NCBI GenBank assembly: GCA_022843385.1
Contig: JALHNT010000057.1
Span: forward strand, 1 to 44,711
Origin: Anaerolineae bacterium
GTDB lineage: Bacteria; Chloroflexota; Anaerolineae; Aggregatilineales; Phototrophicaceae
DNA: 44,711 nt
Direction: 5' to 3'
Shown one piece after another: positions 34,065 through 41,461 of this stretch. The translations under genes and the position numbers were made by a program. The notes beneath the pieces are model-generated. The model searched no databases. It saw nothing but the letters and a program-made list of their open reading frames with translations, and was not told the origin of the DNA. The number at the start of each line of letters is the position of its first letter. Positions within the stretch are counted from its first letter, which is position 1.

Positions 34065-34160
34065 AACTATGCTTCCGCTGGCAAGGGGGATATTCAATCC
34101 CGATGAGTGCTTGTACCATCAAGTCCCACGATGCAGCCGTATTTCATTTCTACTGAAAAG
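34065..34160 (-). pseudogene. decayed remnant of an HMA copper-chaperone gene
   Basis: On the minus strand one frame reads SWDLMVQALIGIEYPP, nearly identical to SWDLIEQALIGIEYPP at the end of the intact HMA gene at 35907-36119. At DNA level the match runs from about 34070 to 34160, including the region GTAGAA(A)TG.AATACG, with one-base insertions that break the frame. The 5' half with the Cys-x-x-Cys site is absent. The remnant sits between the copA-like gene and the pdxT gene. Confidence 0.72.
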
Positions 34161-34174
34161 CTGCGTAGAGTAGT

Positions 34175-34732
34175 TCATATCATTTCAATGAAACGACGAT
34201 GAAATCGCAAGTCATTTGTGAGTTCAGGATGGAAAACGGTTGCCAGCATATGTCCTTGTTGAGCAGCCACAATCCGATTATGATTTAGGCTGGCGAGTAT
34301 CTTCACGCCTGATCCAACGGAAACAATGAGTGGAGCACGAATAAAGACTGCTGGATATATTTCGCCATCAATATCCAAGTCGGCGACGAAACTATTGATC
34401 TGTCGCCCAAAGGCATTCCGCTGTATTTTGATGTCCATGACACCTAAATGTGGCTCTTGATCGACCACTTCTCGCGCAAGCAAGATTGCGCCTGCACACG
34501 TACCCCAGACAGGTTTATCCTGTGCAAACGCACGTAGCGGTTTCATTAAACCATAGAAATCAGCCAACTTACGCAATGTGGTACTTTCACCACCTGGGAT
34601 AATTAACCCATCTAAGGTATCAAGGTCGTGGGGCAATCGCACTTCGATAACTTCTGCACCCACTTGTTCCAGAGCGAGTTTATGTTCGGCAAAATCACCT
34701 TGCAGCGCCAATACGCCGATTCGCTTCACCAC
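34175..34732 (-). CDS. pdxT: pyridoxal 5'-phosphate synthase glutaminase subunit
   Basis: 185 residues starting at GTG 34732, overlapping the pdxS stop. It is a class I glutamine amidotransferase of the PdxT/SNO family: GVLALQGDFAEHKLALEQVG at the N terminus, GGESTTLRKL, and the nucleophile in VWGTCAGAILLA (Cys near 79). FHPELTNDLRFH gives the catalytic His and Glu. It supplies ammonia to PdxS for de novo vitamin B6 synthesis. Length is normal. Confidence 0.95.
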   Translation of the reverse strand: MVKRIGVLALQGDFAEHKLALEQVGAEVIEVRLPHDLDTLDGLIIPGGESTTLRKLADFYGLMKPLRAFAQDKPVWGTCAGAILLAREVVDQEPHLGVMDIKIQRNAFGRQINSFVADLDIDGEIYPAVFIRAPLIVSVGSGVKILASLNHNRIVAAQQGHMLATVFHPELTNDLRFHRRFIEMI

Positions 34733-35664
34733 CCACGTCCTGCCATGCGTTCTGCATCCGATAAGCTGCTGACATTGATACCCACCATTGCTTCGCCGAG
34801 ATTCCGACTTGCTTCAACCAGTATCTCTGGGTTCCTAAAGTGAGTGGTCGCCTTCACGATGGCTGCTGCACGCTTCGCGGGGTCGCCACTTTTGAAAATC
34901 CCACTGCCTACAAACACTCCATCCACACCCAATTGCATCATTAGGGCTGCATCCGCTGGTGTTGCGATGCCGCCAGCCGCAAAGTTCACAACCGGCAGCC
35001 GTCCCAATTTAGCTGTTTCAACCACCAAAGCATAGGGCGCACCGATCTCTTTTGCGTAGGTAAATAACTCGTCTTCGTCAGCACTGGTTAAGCGTCGAAT
35101 TTCCGAGTTTACTTGTCGCGCATGTCGAACGGCTTCAACGACATCGCCTGTGCCTGCTTCTCCTTTAGTACGCATCATCGCCGCTCCCTCAGCAATTCGG
35201 CGCAGAGCTTCGCCTAAATTACGGCACCCGCACACAAAAGGGGCTTTGAATTTGTGCTTATTGACATGATTGGTCTCATCAGCTGGGGTTAGCACTTCAC
35301 TCTCGTCAATATAATCCACGCCGAGTGCCTCTAAAATTTGCGCCTCAGCGATATGGCCGATACGACACTTTGCCATTACGGGGATTGAGACCGCATTCAA
35401 AATGCTCTCGATCATATCGGGATCGCTCATGCGCGCCACACCGCCTTCTTTGCGAATATCGGCAGGAACACGTTCGAGTGCCATAACCGCACATGCGCCG
35501 GCATCCTCAGCAATCTTCGCTTGATCTGGAGTAACGACGTCCATAATGACGCCGCCCTTGAGCATTTGTGCGAGCCCGCGCTTAAGCAAATTAGATTGTT
35601 CTGGACCAGTATCTGCATCGGTTTCGACTTTAGTTTCCAAGAGAGCATCGTGTGTGTTCTTCAT
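34726..35664 (-). CDS. pdxS: pyridoxal 5'-phosphate synthase synthase subunit
   Basis: 312 residues from the ATG at 35664. Upstream in-frame sequence up to 35751 is unlike PdxS and holds a promoter-like inverted repeat. The core LKRGLAQMLKGGVIMDVVTP, ACAVMALERVPADIR, PVMAKCRIGHIAEAQILEAL (catalytic Lys), DYIDESEVLTPADE and FVCGCRNLGEALRRI are hallmark PdxS motifs, plus GGIATPADAALMMQLG. It condenses ribose 5-phosphate, glyceraldehyde 3-phosphate and ammonia into PLP with PdxT. The N-terminal extension of about 30 residues is longer than usual. Confidence 0.95.
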   Translation of the reverse strand: MKNTHDALLETKVETDADTGPEQSNLLKRGLAQMLKGGVIMDVVTPDQAKIAEDAGACAVMALERVPADIRKEGGVARMSDPDMIESILNAVSIPVMAKCRIGHIAEAQILEALGVDYIDESEVLTPADETNHVNKHKFKAPFVCGCRNLGEALRRIAEGAAMMRTKGEAGTGDVVEAVRHARQVNSEIRRLTSADEDELFTYAKEIGAPYALVVETAKLGRLPVVNFAAGGIATPADAALMMQLGVDGVFVGSGIFKSGDPAKRAAAIVKATTHFRNPEILVEASRNLGEAMVGINVSSLSDAERMAGRGW

Positions 35665-35700
35665 ATGCTTATTCTTTACATCTATGTTGACACTTAATTG

Positions 35701-35733
35701 CACTATATAAGGGTCATAATTCGCTATATAGTG
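35701..35733. promoter_or_regulatory. long inverted repeat in the pdxS promoter
   Basis: CACTATATA at 35701-35709 and TATATAGTG at 35725-35733 are perfect inverted copies, 15 bases apart, extended by AATTG on the left and CAATT on the right with one extra base. It lies 37-70 bases upstream of the pdxS start. A transcription factor site or promoter element is likely; no PdxR-type gene is in the window. Confidence 0.5.
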
Positions 35734-35834
35734 CCAATTGTTACCAAGCATCTGGGGGAATAAGCGTACCGAACACAGTGGTTACGGCTAATGAATTGCA
35801 ATTTACCATACAGACATATTCGCCTACACAATAA

Positions 35835-35870
35835 GAAATCCCGCCTTCAAATGAGAGACGGGATTTCCTT
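35835..35870 (-). terminator. terminator downstream of the HMA chaperone gene
   Basis: GAAATCCCG and CGGGATTTC form a 9-bp stem with an internal CTTC/GAGAG sub-stem. On the minus strand a T-rich run (TTATTGTG) follows. It ends the chaperone transcript before the pdxS promoter. Confidence 0.65.
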
Positions 35871-35906
35871 ATTTGAGCATCTATTGGCTTTTGTAACAGC
35901 CCCTTA

Positions 35907-36119
35907 TTATTCGGCTGGCACAGGCGGATATTCGATCCCGATCAGTGCTTGTTCAATCAAATCCCACGATGCTGGCGTATTCCATTCTACCGTGACAAGC
36001 TGTGCGGGTTTGTTCACATCGACAAAGGCGACACCTGCGATTTGCTCGATCTCGCCTTTGACGGTACTGACACAGCCATTGCAGGTCATATTCGGTACTT
36101 TGAAGGTCTTGGTTTCCAT
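35907..36119 (-). CDS. HMA-domain copper chaperone (CopZ-like)
   Basis: 70 residues, a complete heavy-metal-associated domain: TFKVPNMTCNGCVSTVKGEI with Cys13 and Cys16 binding Cu(I), then IAGVAFVDVNKPAQLVTVEW. The C terminus SWDLIEQALIGIEYPP matches the remnant at 34065. It probably delivers copper to the CopA-type ATPase. It is divergent from the GDCCVFCSYG/response-regulator operon, and the gap carries a 19-base inverted repeat and one operator motif. Confidence 0.9.
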   Translation of the reverse strand: METKTFKVPNMTCNGCVSTVKGEIEQIAGVAFVDVNKPAQLVTVEWNTPASWDLIEQALIGIEYPPVPAE

Positions 36120-36151
36120 ACAGAAAACTCCTGTTTGATTATAGATACGTT

Positions 36152-36170
36152 CATGATAGAGCTTATCATG
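36152..36170. promoter_or_regulatory. 19-base inverted repeat in the divergent promoter
   Basis: CATGATA and TATCATG flank the 5-base GAGCT. It lies 33 bases upstream of the chaperone start and 20 bases from the CGCCATTTGGCG motif. A second regulator may bind here, such as a copper-sensing repressor. Confidence 0.5.
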
Positions 36171-36189
36171 CGTTTTTGGGTTCGATATG

Positions 36190-36201
36190 CGCCATTTGGC
36201 G
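36190..36201. promoter_or_regulatory. island operator motif, exact copy (reverse)
   Basis: CGCCATTTGGCG, reverse complement of CGCCAAATGGCG. It is 52 bases before the plus-strand start at 36253 and 71 bases from the chaperone start. Confidence 0.7.
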
Positions 36202-36252
36202 GTGTTTCAAATGCAACATTGCTGTGATACTTGAAGATAGGAGAATAAATGT

Positions 36253-36459
36253 ATGGTGCTTGAATCGGTTATCACATGCCCAACGTGTGGGTTTTCCAAA
36301 GCAGAAACAATGCCCACAGACCAATGTCAATTCCTTTATCGCTGCTCGAACTGCAATACAGTCTTACGACCAAAATCAGGGGATTGCTGTGTGTTCTGCT
36401 CTTATGGGAGTGTGCAGTGTCCGCCAAAACAAGTTGAAGAAATGGATAGACGATCATGA
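36253..36459 (+). CDS. small Cys-rich protein of the GDCCVFCSYG type
   Basis: 68 residues with GGAG about 10 bases before the ATG. Three cysteine pairs are visible: ITCPTCG, YRCSNCNTVL and GDCCVFCSYGSVQCPP. This is a known widespread short family often found with heavy-metal genes, but its biochemistry is not established to my knowledge. It resembles a small zinc-ribbon or copper-cluster protein. Its stop overlaps the regulator start (ATGA), so it is translated with the two-component pair. Confidence 0.85.
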   Translation: MVLESVITCPTCGFSKAETMPTDQCQFLYRCSNCNTVLRPKSGDCCVFCSYGSVQCPPKQVEEMDRRS

Positions 36460-37100
36460 TTCGGGTATTACTTGCAGAAGATCACAAAATTGTCCGGCAA
36501 GGCACCCGTATGTATTTGGAGAGCATGGGCGTTGAAATCGTCGGTGAAGCGACAACGGGTGTTGAAGCGGTAAAACTGGCGCGTGAATTCCGACCAGATG
36601 TGGTCGTCATGGACATCCACATGCCTGAACTCACAGGTGTTGAAGCGACTCGTCGTATTCGTCACGAGAATGAAGATGTCCGCGTACTTGTACTCACTGC
36701 GTATGATGACCCTGCTTACGTTCACGCCCTACTCGACGCAGGTGCCGATGGGTTTGTTTTGAAAACAGCCGAGTTCTCTGAGTTGTATCGAGCATTGCAA
36801 GATGTTGCAGTCGGTCGCACAGCGTTCAATGCTGAGTTGATAGCCAAGGCAGCGCAGTACAGCCAGAATGCCTCCACATTAATTGAGGGAATGACCGATC
36901 GCGAGATCGAAATTCTCAGCTATGCGGCACGCGGATTGACGAATAAACAGATCGCTAAAGACTTGTTTATCTCGGATAGAACAGTGCAAGGACACCTCCA
37001 AAACATTTATCAAAAACTGCATGTAGCGACGCGCACTGAGGCGGTTACTGCGGCTGTGACGCGCGGCCTGATTACCTTGAATGAGGGAGGTCAAAGTTGA
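36456..37100 (+). CDS. NarL/FixJ-family response regulator (second copy)
   Basis: 214 residues. Receiver: VLLAEDHKIVRQGTRMYLES, phospho-acceptor Asp53 (VVVMDIHMPELTGVEA), Thr in VLTAYDDPAY and Lys in GFVLKTAEF. The LuxR HTH starts TDREIEILSYAARGLTNKQI and includes ISDRTVQGHLQNIYQKL, nearly the same recognition helix as the paralogue at 18489-19151. Overlaps the kinase start by 4 bases (TTGA). A good candidate for the factor that reads the CGCCAAATGGCG sites, since its own operon has one. Confidence 0.93.
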   Translation: MIRVLLAEDHKIVRQGTRMYLESMGVEIVGEATTGVEAVKLAREFRPDVVVMDIHMPELTGVEATRRIRHENEDVRVLVLTAYDDPAYVHALLDAGADGFVLKTAEFSELYRALQDVAVGRTAFNAELIAKAAQYSQNASTLIEGMTDREIEILSYAARGLTNKQIAKDLFISDRTVQGHLQNIYQKLHVATRTEAVTAAVTRGLITLNEGGQS

Positions 37101-38146
37101 ACGATTGGCTTCACATTGTAATTACCATTTTATCCTTACTCTTTGTAACCAATATCTGGCTCATTTATCGGGTGCTAAAGCCCTTACACCGTCTGGCTTC
37201 ACAAACCATTGATGTTGCTCAAGGCAATTTGGTGGCGTTCAATCAACCGTGTGGTGGCATCCCGGAAATTGGTATTTTGAGGCGCACAATGGCAAGTATG
37301 GCCGGACACGTTCGCCGGACGCATGAGGATGAAACAGCTTATCGTTACGCGCTGACCGACGGGCAAGAAGCCGAGCGTGCCCGTATTGCTCACGAACTCC
37401 ACGATGAAACGGTGCAGTCGTTGGTCGCAATCGCGCAAAGCATTGACCTCGCTTCGAGCTGGATTCAGAAAGACCCGGAGCGTGCAGCGGGTATGCTTAA
37501 AATGGCGCGGACGCAGGCTGTTGAAACTGTCGAGGGACTACGCCGACTGATTGCGGATCTGCGTCCTCCGGCTTTAGAAGAACTGGGACTCATACCTGCG
37601 CTTCAAATGCTGGTTGAAAACGAGTCAGACATGGATGTCTCTGTCAAAGTCATAGGAAAAGAACGCCGACTGGATGAGGAACGTGAACTGACGTTGTTTC
37701 GGGCAGCGCAGGAAGCTGTCCGTAATGCTCAACGGCACAGTCATGCCAAAAACATCTCGATTACTGCTGATTATCAGCCTAACGAAATCCGGCTTATGGT
37801 GATCGACGATGGTATTGGCTTTCAAGTCCCGGATTGTGTCGATTGTATGGCGAAACAAGGTCATTTTGGCTTGGTCGGTATTCACGAGCGTGTTCTACAC
37901 CTGGATGGCACCGTGCGGATTTCCAGCAGACCTGAGCGCGGCACTGAACTTTCTGTCACGCTGCCGCTATCCTCTGCCAGTCAACCGACGGAAACCGTCC
38001 GCGATCCCGTTTGCGGCGCGCTGATTGCACCACAACAAGCATATGGCAGCACGCTTTACGATGGCGAACGTTACTTCTTTTGCTGCCCCGTCTGTCAGGG
38101 CGCATTTCAGCGCACGCCAGAAACTTATCTCATCAGTCCCAATTAA
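37097..38146 (+). CDS. NarL-type histidine kinase with C-terminal YHS domain
   Basis: 349 residues from TTG 37097 (GGAGG upstream). One N-terminal helix (about 5-25) and a HAMP-like stretch lead to HisKA_3 with phospho-acceptor His102 (RIAHELHDETVQSLVAIAQS). The HATPase follows with NAQRHSHAKN and VIDDGIGF. After the kinase core, residues about 300-346 form a YHS-type domain: RDPVCGALI, then YDGERYFFCCPVCQGAF and a helix. YHS domains occur in copper ATPases and other metal proteins, so the kinase may sense cytoplasmic copper directly. It has no large external sensor domain. Confidence 0.9.
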   Translation: MNDWLHIVITILSLLFVTNIWLIYRVLKPLHRLASQTIDVAQGNLVAFNQPCGGIPEIGILRRTMASMAGHVRRTHEDETAYRYALTDGQEAERARIAHELHDETVQSLVAIAQSIDLASSWIQKDPERAAGMLKMARTQAVETVEGLRRLIADLRPPALEELGLIPALQMLVENESDMDVSVKVIGKERRLDEERELTLFRAAQEAVRNAQRHSHAKNISITADYQPNEIRLMVIDDGIGFQVPDCVDCMAKQGHFGLVGIHERVLHLDGTVRISSRPERGTELSVTLPLSSASQPTETVRDPVCGALIAPQQAYGSTLYDGERYFFCCPVCQGAFQRTPETYLISPN

Positions 38147-38176
38147 TTTTGGCGGAAAATCAATCAAAGGAACAGT

Positions 38177-39913
38177 ATGGGGAATTATTTGGCACGCATT
38201 TTATTTGTTGCATCCGGGCTGTTCTTTCTTGTTTGGGTTACGGTTCGAGCGCAAAACTCCCCGATTCCTGATGCCTTTGATCTTCAAGAGATCGATCCCG
38301 AAACTGCATTCGTTTTTTACGATGCGCCTGCCGGTGCTTCGACAAATGGAAAACCACTCGATGCTGGTGACTTCAATGGGGATGGTTGTGGTGATGTCGC
38401 GGTTGCTGGCATGAGTGCCGATTTCCCGATGAGCGAAGGCTACCGAAATGAAGCGGGGCATATCCGTGTCGTTATGGATGTATGCGAAATAAGCGGTGTC
38501 GTAGACATGGGAGATACATCCCAACTTTCGCGCACCGTGCTGACATTTTACGGCGCTTACACCGGAGATATGACCGGGACGGAAGTCTACGTTGGCGATT
38601 TTAACGCAGATGGTTATGACGACTTACTGTTTGGCGCGCAAAATTATGATGGCGTGAACCAAGATCGCCCCAATGTAGGCGCGGCTTACCTTATTTTTGG
38701 CAATGCCGACTTTGCCAGTATGGGTGATGTTGATCTTCGCCAACCAACCGACGGTATTTTGCTCCTGTACGGCGCAACAGCAGAGGATCGTTTCGGGATT
38801 TGGGTGGATGGTGGTGATTTTAACGGCGATGGGTTCGACGACTTACTTATTGGAGCGAATCAAGCGGACGGCGAAAACGACAGCCGCATCAATGCTGGTG
38901 AAGCATGGATTATTTTTGGTGCTGAGGATATGCAGACAGAGTATGGCTCGATCATTGACATCGCGCAGCCGCCGCCAACGGCCACACGCTTCATTGGTGT
39001 CGATTACGACGATCTCTTTGGATCAACTGCGCTTGGGGGAGATGTCAACGCAGATGGTTATGACGATGCGATCATTAGCGCTTCTCTCTGGCGCGAGTCA
39101 GCGGGTATCGAAGGGCAGGAACTAGGCGGCGGCGATGGTCCCGGTAATCGACGTTATAACAGCGGTGAAACCTTTATCATCTTTGGCACAGATGACTTTC
39201 GCGGCAGATTATTTGACCTAGCAGCATATCTCGATGAAACTGGCAGTCCCACCAGCGATGAAATTACGGTGATTTATGGGCCGGATCCCAACGACCTACT
39301 TGGGGAAGAATTGGCAGTTGGCGACATCAACGGTGATGGACGCAATGAACTGGCTTTGGGAGGTTTGGTTACAGCCGGATTGGGCAATCAAGCGCCTGAA
39401 GCTGGCGAAGCATGGGTCATTAGCACGTATGAACCCTTCGCAGGACGTGCGTTTGACCTACTTGAGCCTGACAGGGATCGTATGACAGTCATCTATCCTA
39501 ACCAAGCAGACAGCATGGGGGGCGATATTTTACGTTTTGGAGACATCAACAATGACGGGTATGACGAATTGTTCTACGGCGCACCCACTTATGATGTTAT
39601 GGGAACTGATTCTATAGTTCGCACCGACGCAGGGCTTTTGGCAATCCTTTTCGGTAGTGAGACTGGATTACCAAAGCGAAACGGGGTGATTGTCATTCCG
39701 TCATCTTTTTCAGATGACTTAGTTGCCAGATACATTCTCGGTGCAGACGCAGATGATGAGATGGCATATGGACTGGCTATCTATGATTTCGACGATGATG
39801 GCTACCGAGATTTCGCCCCTAATGGAATGCGTGGTGATGGTCCAGATAATAACCATTTAAATGCTGGCGAAATCTATATTCTCAACGGTACGCTATTTGG
39901 CACAATGCCTTAA
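38177..39913 (+). CDS. secreted FG-GAP/integrin-alpha-like propeller protein
   Basis: 578 residues. The signal peptide has a hydrophobic run (ILFVASGLFFLVWVTV). Seven calcium-loop repeats follow, such as DFNGDGCGDVAV, DFNADGYDDLLFG, DFNGDGFDDLLIG, DVNADGYDDAII, DINGDGRNELALG, DINNDGYDELFYG and DFDDDGYRDFAP. This is the FG-GAP beta-propeller of integrin alpha chains and bacterial surface proteins; it binds Ca2+ in each loop. AAAGGA precedes the ATG. No anchor or catalytic domain. Adhesive or scaffold role inferred. Confidence 0.88.
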   Translation: MGNYLARILFVASGLFFLVWVTVRAQNSPIPDAFDLQEIDPETAFVFYDAPAGASTNGKPLDAGDFNGDGCGDVAVAGMSADFPMSEGYRNEAGHIRVVMDVCEISGVVDMGDTSQLSRTVLTFYGAYTGDMTGTEVYVGDFNADGYDDLLFGAQNYDGVNQDRPNVGAAYLIFGNADFASMGDVDLRQPTDGILLLYGATAEDRFGIWVDGGDFNGDGFDDLLIGANQADGENDSRINAGEAWIIFGAEDMQTEYGSIIDIAQPPPTATRFIGVDYDDLFGSTALGGDVNADGYDDAIISASLWRESAGIEGQELGGGDGPGNRRYNSGETFIIFGTDDFRGRLFDLAAYLDETGSPTSDEITVIYGPDPNDLLGEELAVGDINGDGRNELALGGLVTAGLGNQAPEAGEAWVISTYEPFAGRAFDLLEPDRDRMTVIYPNQADSMGGDILRFGDINNDGYDELFYGAPTYDVMGTDSIVRTDAGLLAILFGSETGLPKRNGVIVIPSSFSDDLVARYILGADADDEMAYGLAIYDFDDDGYRDFAPNGMRGDGPDNNHLNAGEIYILNGTLFGTMP

Positions 39914-39922
39914 TCATCAACA

Positions 39923-39934
39923 CGCCAAATTGCC
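39923..39934. promoter_or_regulatory. island operator motif, variant (CGCCAAATTGCC)
   Basis: Identical to the copy at 21100-21111. First of two sites in the 110-base leader of the C39/thiol-redox operon. Confidence 0.55.
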
Positions 39935-39945
39935 TACTCTACACA

Positions 39946-39959
39946 CGCTAAACGACGCA
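39946..39959. promoter_or_regulatory. island operator motif, degenerate
   Basis: CGCTAAACGACGCA keeps the CGCyAAAyGrCG frame, with start points 23 bases from the previous site. It resembles the weak site at 23577. Confidence 0.4.
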
Positions 39960-40026
39960 TTCGGAAATTGCAGACCGGAAATTACAATATAAGATTGTTC
40001 GGCTCTGCAACTGTCGGATAAGCGTA

Positions 40027-41454
40027 TTGAACGATCAACATCGCGCTACTGAGCAGGTTCTACAAAATGAATATGAGCTACAACCACCACCTCGCTGGCT
40101 ACTGACGCTGGTCATCGGTGGATTGATTTTGTTCATTCTGGGCACAGTCTCCAGTATTCTTATTTTTCGTGATGTATTGCGCCCAGGACAACAGCAGCGA
40201 GTCGTAAATGTGCTGCCTTTTATGGAAGCGTTTTTGCCGCGTTACCCCGGTGTAGGTGCCGCGTTACCTACTCCGCTTCCTACCTATGCCAGCGGATTGT
40301 CTCCTGATGATTTGCTCAATATTGTATTGGTTTCACCGACACCCGAAACCATACCAACGGTTACAGCACAGCCGCCAATGACTGTTTTACCAGTCAGCAC
40401 CGCTACTTCAACAGCGACTTTAGAACCAACAATTACACCGATGCCAACCAGCAGTGTGACAGAAACGCCGATTTTATCTACGGCAACTCCCACTGTAGTC
40501 CTGCCGCCAACCGCCAATCTATACGGGTTTAGCTACACACGGCAGACATGGAATAATTGTGGCCCGGCGACTATTACGATGGGGTTAAGCTATTACGGGT
40601 GGCAGGAAGATCAGGATTTTGCCGCTTCTTTCCTCAAACCTGATGACGAAGACAAGAATGTGACACCACGCGAAATGGCAGCGTTCGTCAACGAACAGTC
40701 CGGGGTGCGAGCCATCACTCGCATGGGTGGTACTTTAGATTTACTCAAAACGCTGATTGCAAATGGGTATCCCGTCATTATCTCTATTGGTTTCATGCCC
40801 GAAGGCTATGACTGGTTGGGGCATTATCGTGCCATCGTTGCCTACAGTGATTATAGTGGGATGTTCTACGTCTACGACAGTTTTCTAGGTAACGGGGATA
40901 ACGGCGAGGGCATCGCTGTCTCGTATGATGAAGTCGATGAGGATTGGCGACAGTTCAACCGTAATTTTATCGTCCTTTATCGTCAGGAAGAAGAAAGTCG
41001 CGTGAGCCAATTGCTGGGTGAATACGCTGATCCTCAACATGCGGCTGGACTTGCGCTTGAGGTGGCTCAAGAGGAAGCCCGCGTAAACCCGCAGGATGGC
41101 TTTGCCTGGTTCAATATGGGGACTTCATTGGCAGGGCTGGAACGCTACGATGAGGCGGCACTTGCCTACGATCAATCGCGTCGTTTCAGTTTGCCCTGGC
41201 GCATCATGTGGTATCAATTCGGTCCTTACGAAGCTTATTTTAACATCGGACGTTACGAAGAAGTGTTGGCGCTAGCCGCAGCCAATCTCAATAACGGCGG
41301 GCAGTACATCGAAGAAACCTACTATTGGCAGGGGCGTGTCTACGCTGCACAAGGGAATGTACAAGACGCAGTGCGGGCTTTCAACACGGCGTTAAGCATT
41401 AACCCCCGTTACAGCGCTGCTCAGGAAGCACTCACAGAACTGAGTGGTAGTTAG
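40027..41454 (+). CDS. membrane-anchored C39-like peptidase with TPR repeats
   Basis: 475 residues from TTG 40027 (weak ribosome site). One helix at about 27-49, a Thr/Pro-rich spacer to about 165, then a C39-type papain-like domain: catalytic Cys178 in WNNCGPATITMGLSYYG, His266 in LGHYRAIVAYSD and Asp284 in YVYDSF. From about 345 to the end there are TPR-like repeats (GFAWFNMGTSLAGLERYDEA and AAQGNVQDAVRAFNTALSIN). C39-like domains cleave leader peptides or act as protein-processing modules. It is first in the redox operon, so envelope protein maturation is a reasonable inference. Confidence 0.82.
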   Translation: MNDQHRATEQVLQNEYELQPPPRWLLTLVIGGLILFILGTVSSILIFRDVLRPGQQQRVVNVLPFMEAFLPRYPGVGAALPTPLPTYASGLSPDDLLNIVLVSPTPETIPTVTAQPPMTVLPVSTATSTATLEPTITPMPTSSVTETPILSTATPTVVLPPTANLYGFSYTRQTWNNCGPATITMGLSYYGWQEDQDFAASFLKPDDEDKNVTPREMAAFVNEQSGVRAITRMGGTLDLLKTLIANGYPVIISIGFMPEGYDWLGHYRAIVAYSDYSGMFYVYDSFLGNGDNGEGIAVSYDEVDEDWRQFNRNFIVLYRQEEESRVSQLLGEYADPQHAAGLALEVAQEEARVNPQDGFAWFNMGTSLAGLERYDEAALAYDQSRRFSLPWRIMWYQFGPYEAYFNIGRYEEVLALAAANLNNGGQYIEETYYWQGRVYAAQGNVQDAVRAFNTALSINPRYSAAQEALTELSGS

Positions 41455-41461
41455 GGATACT

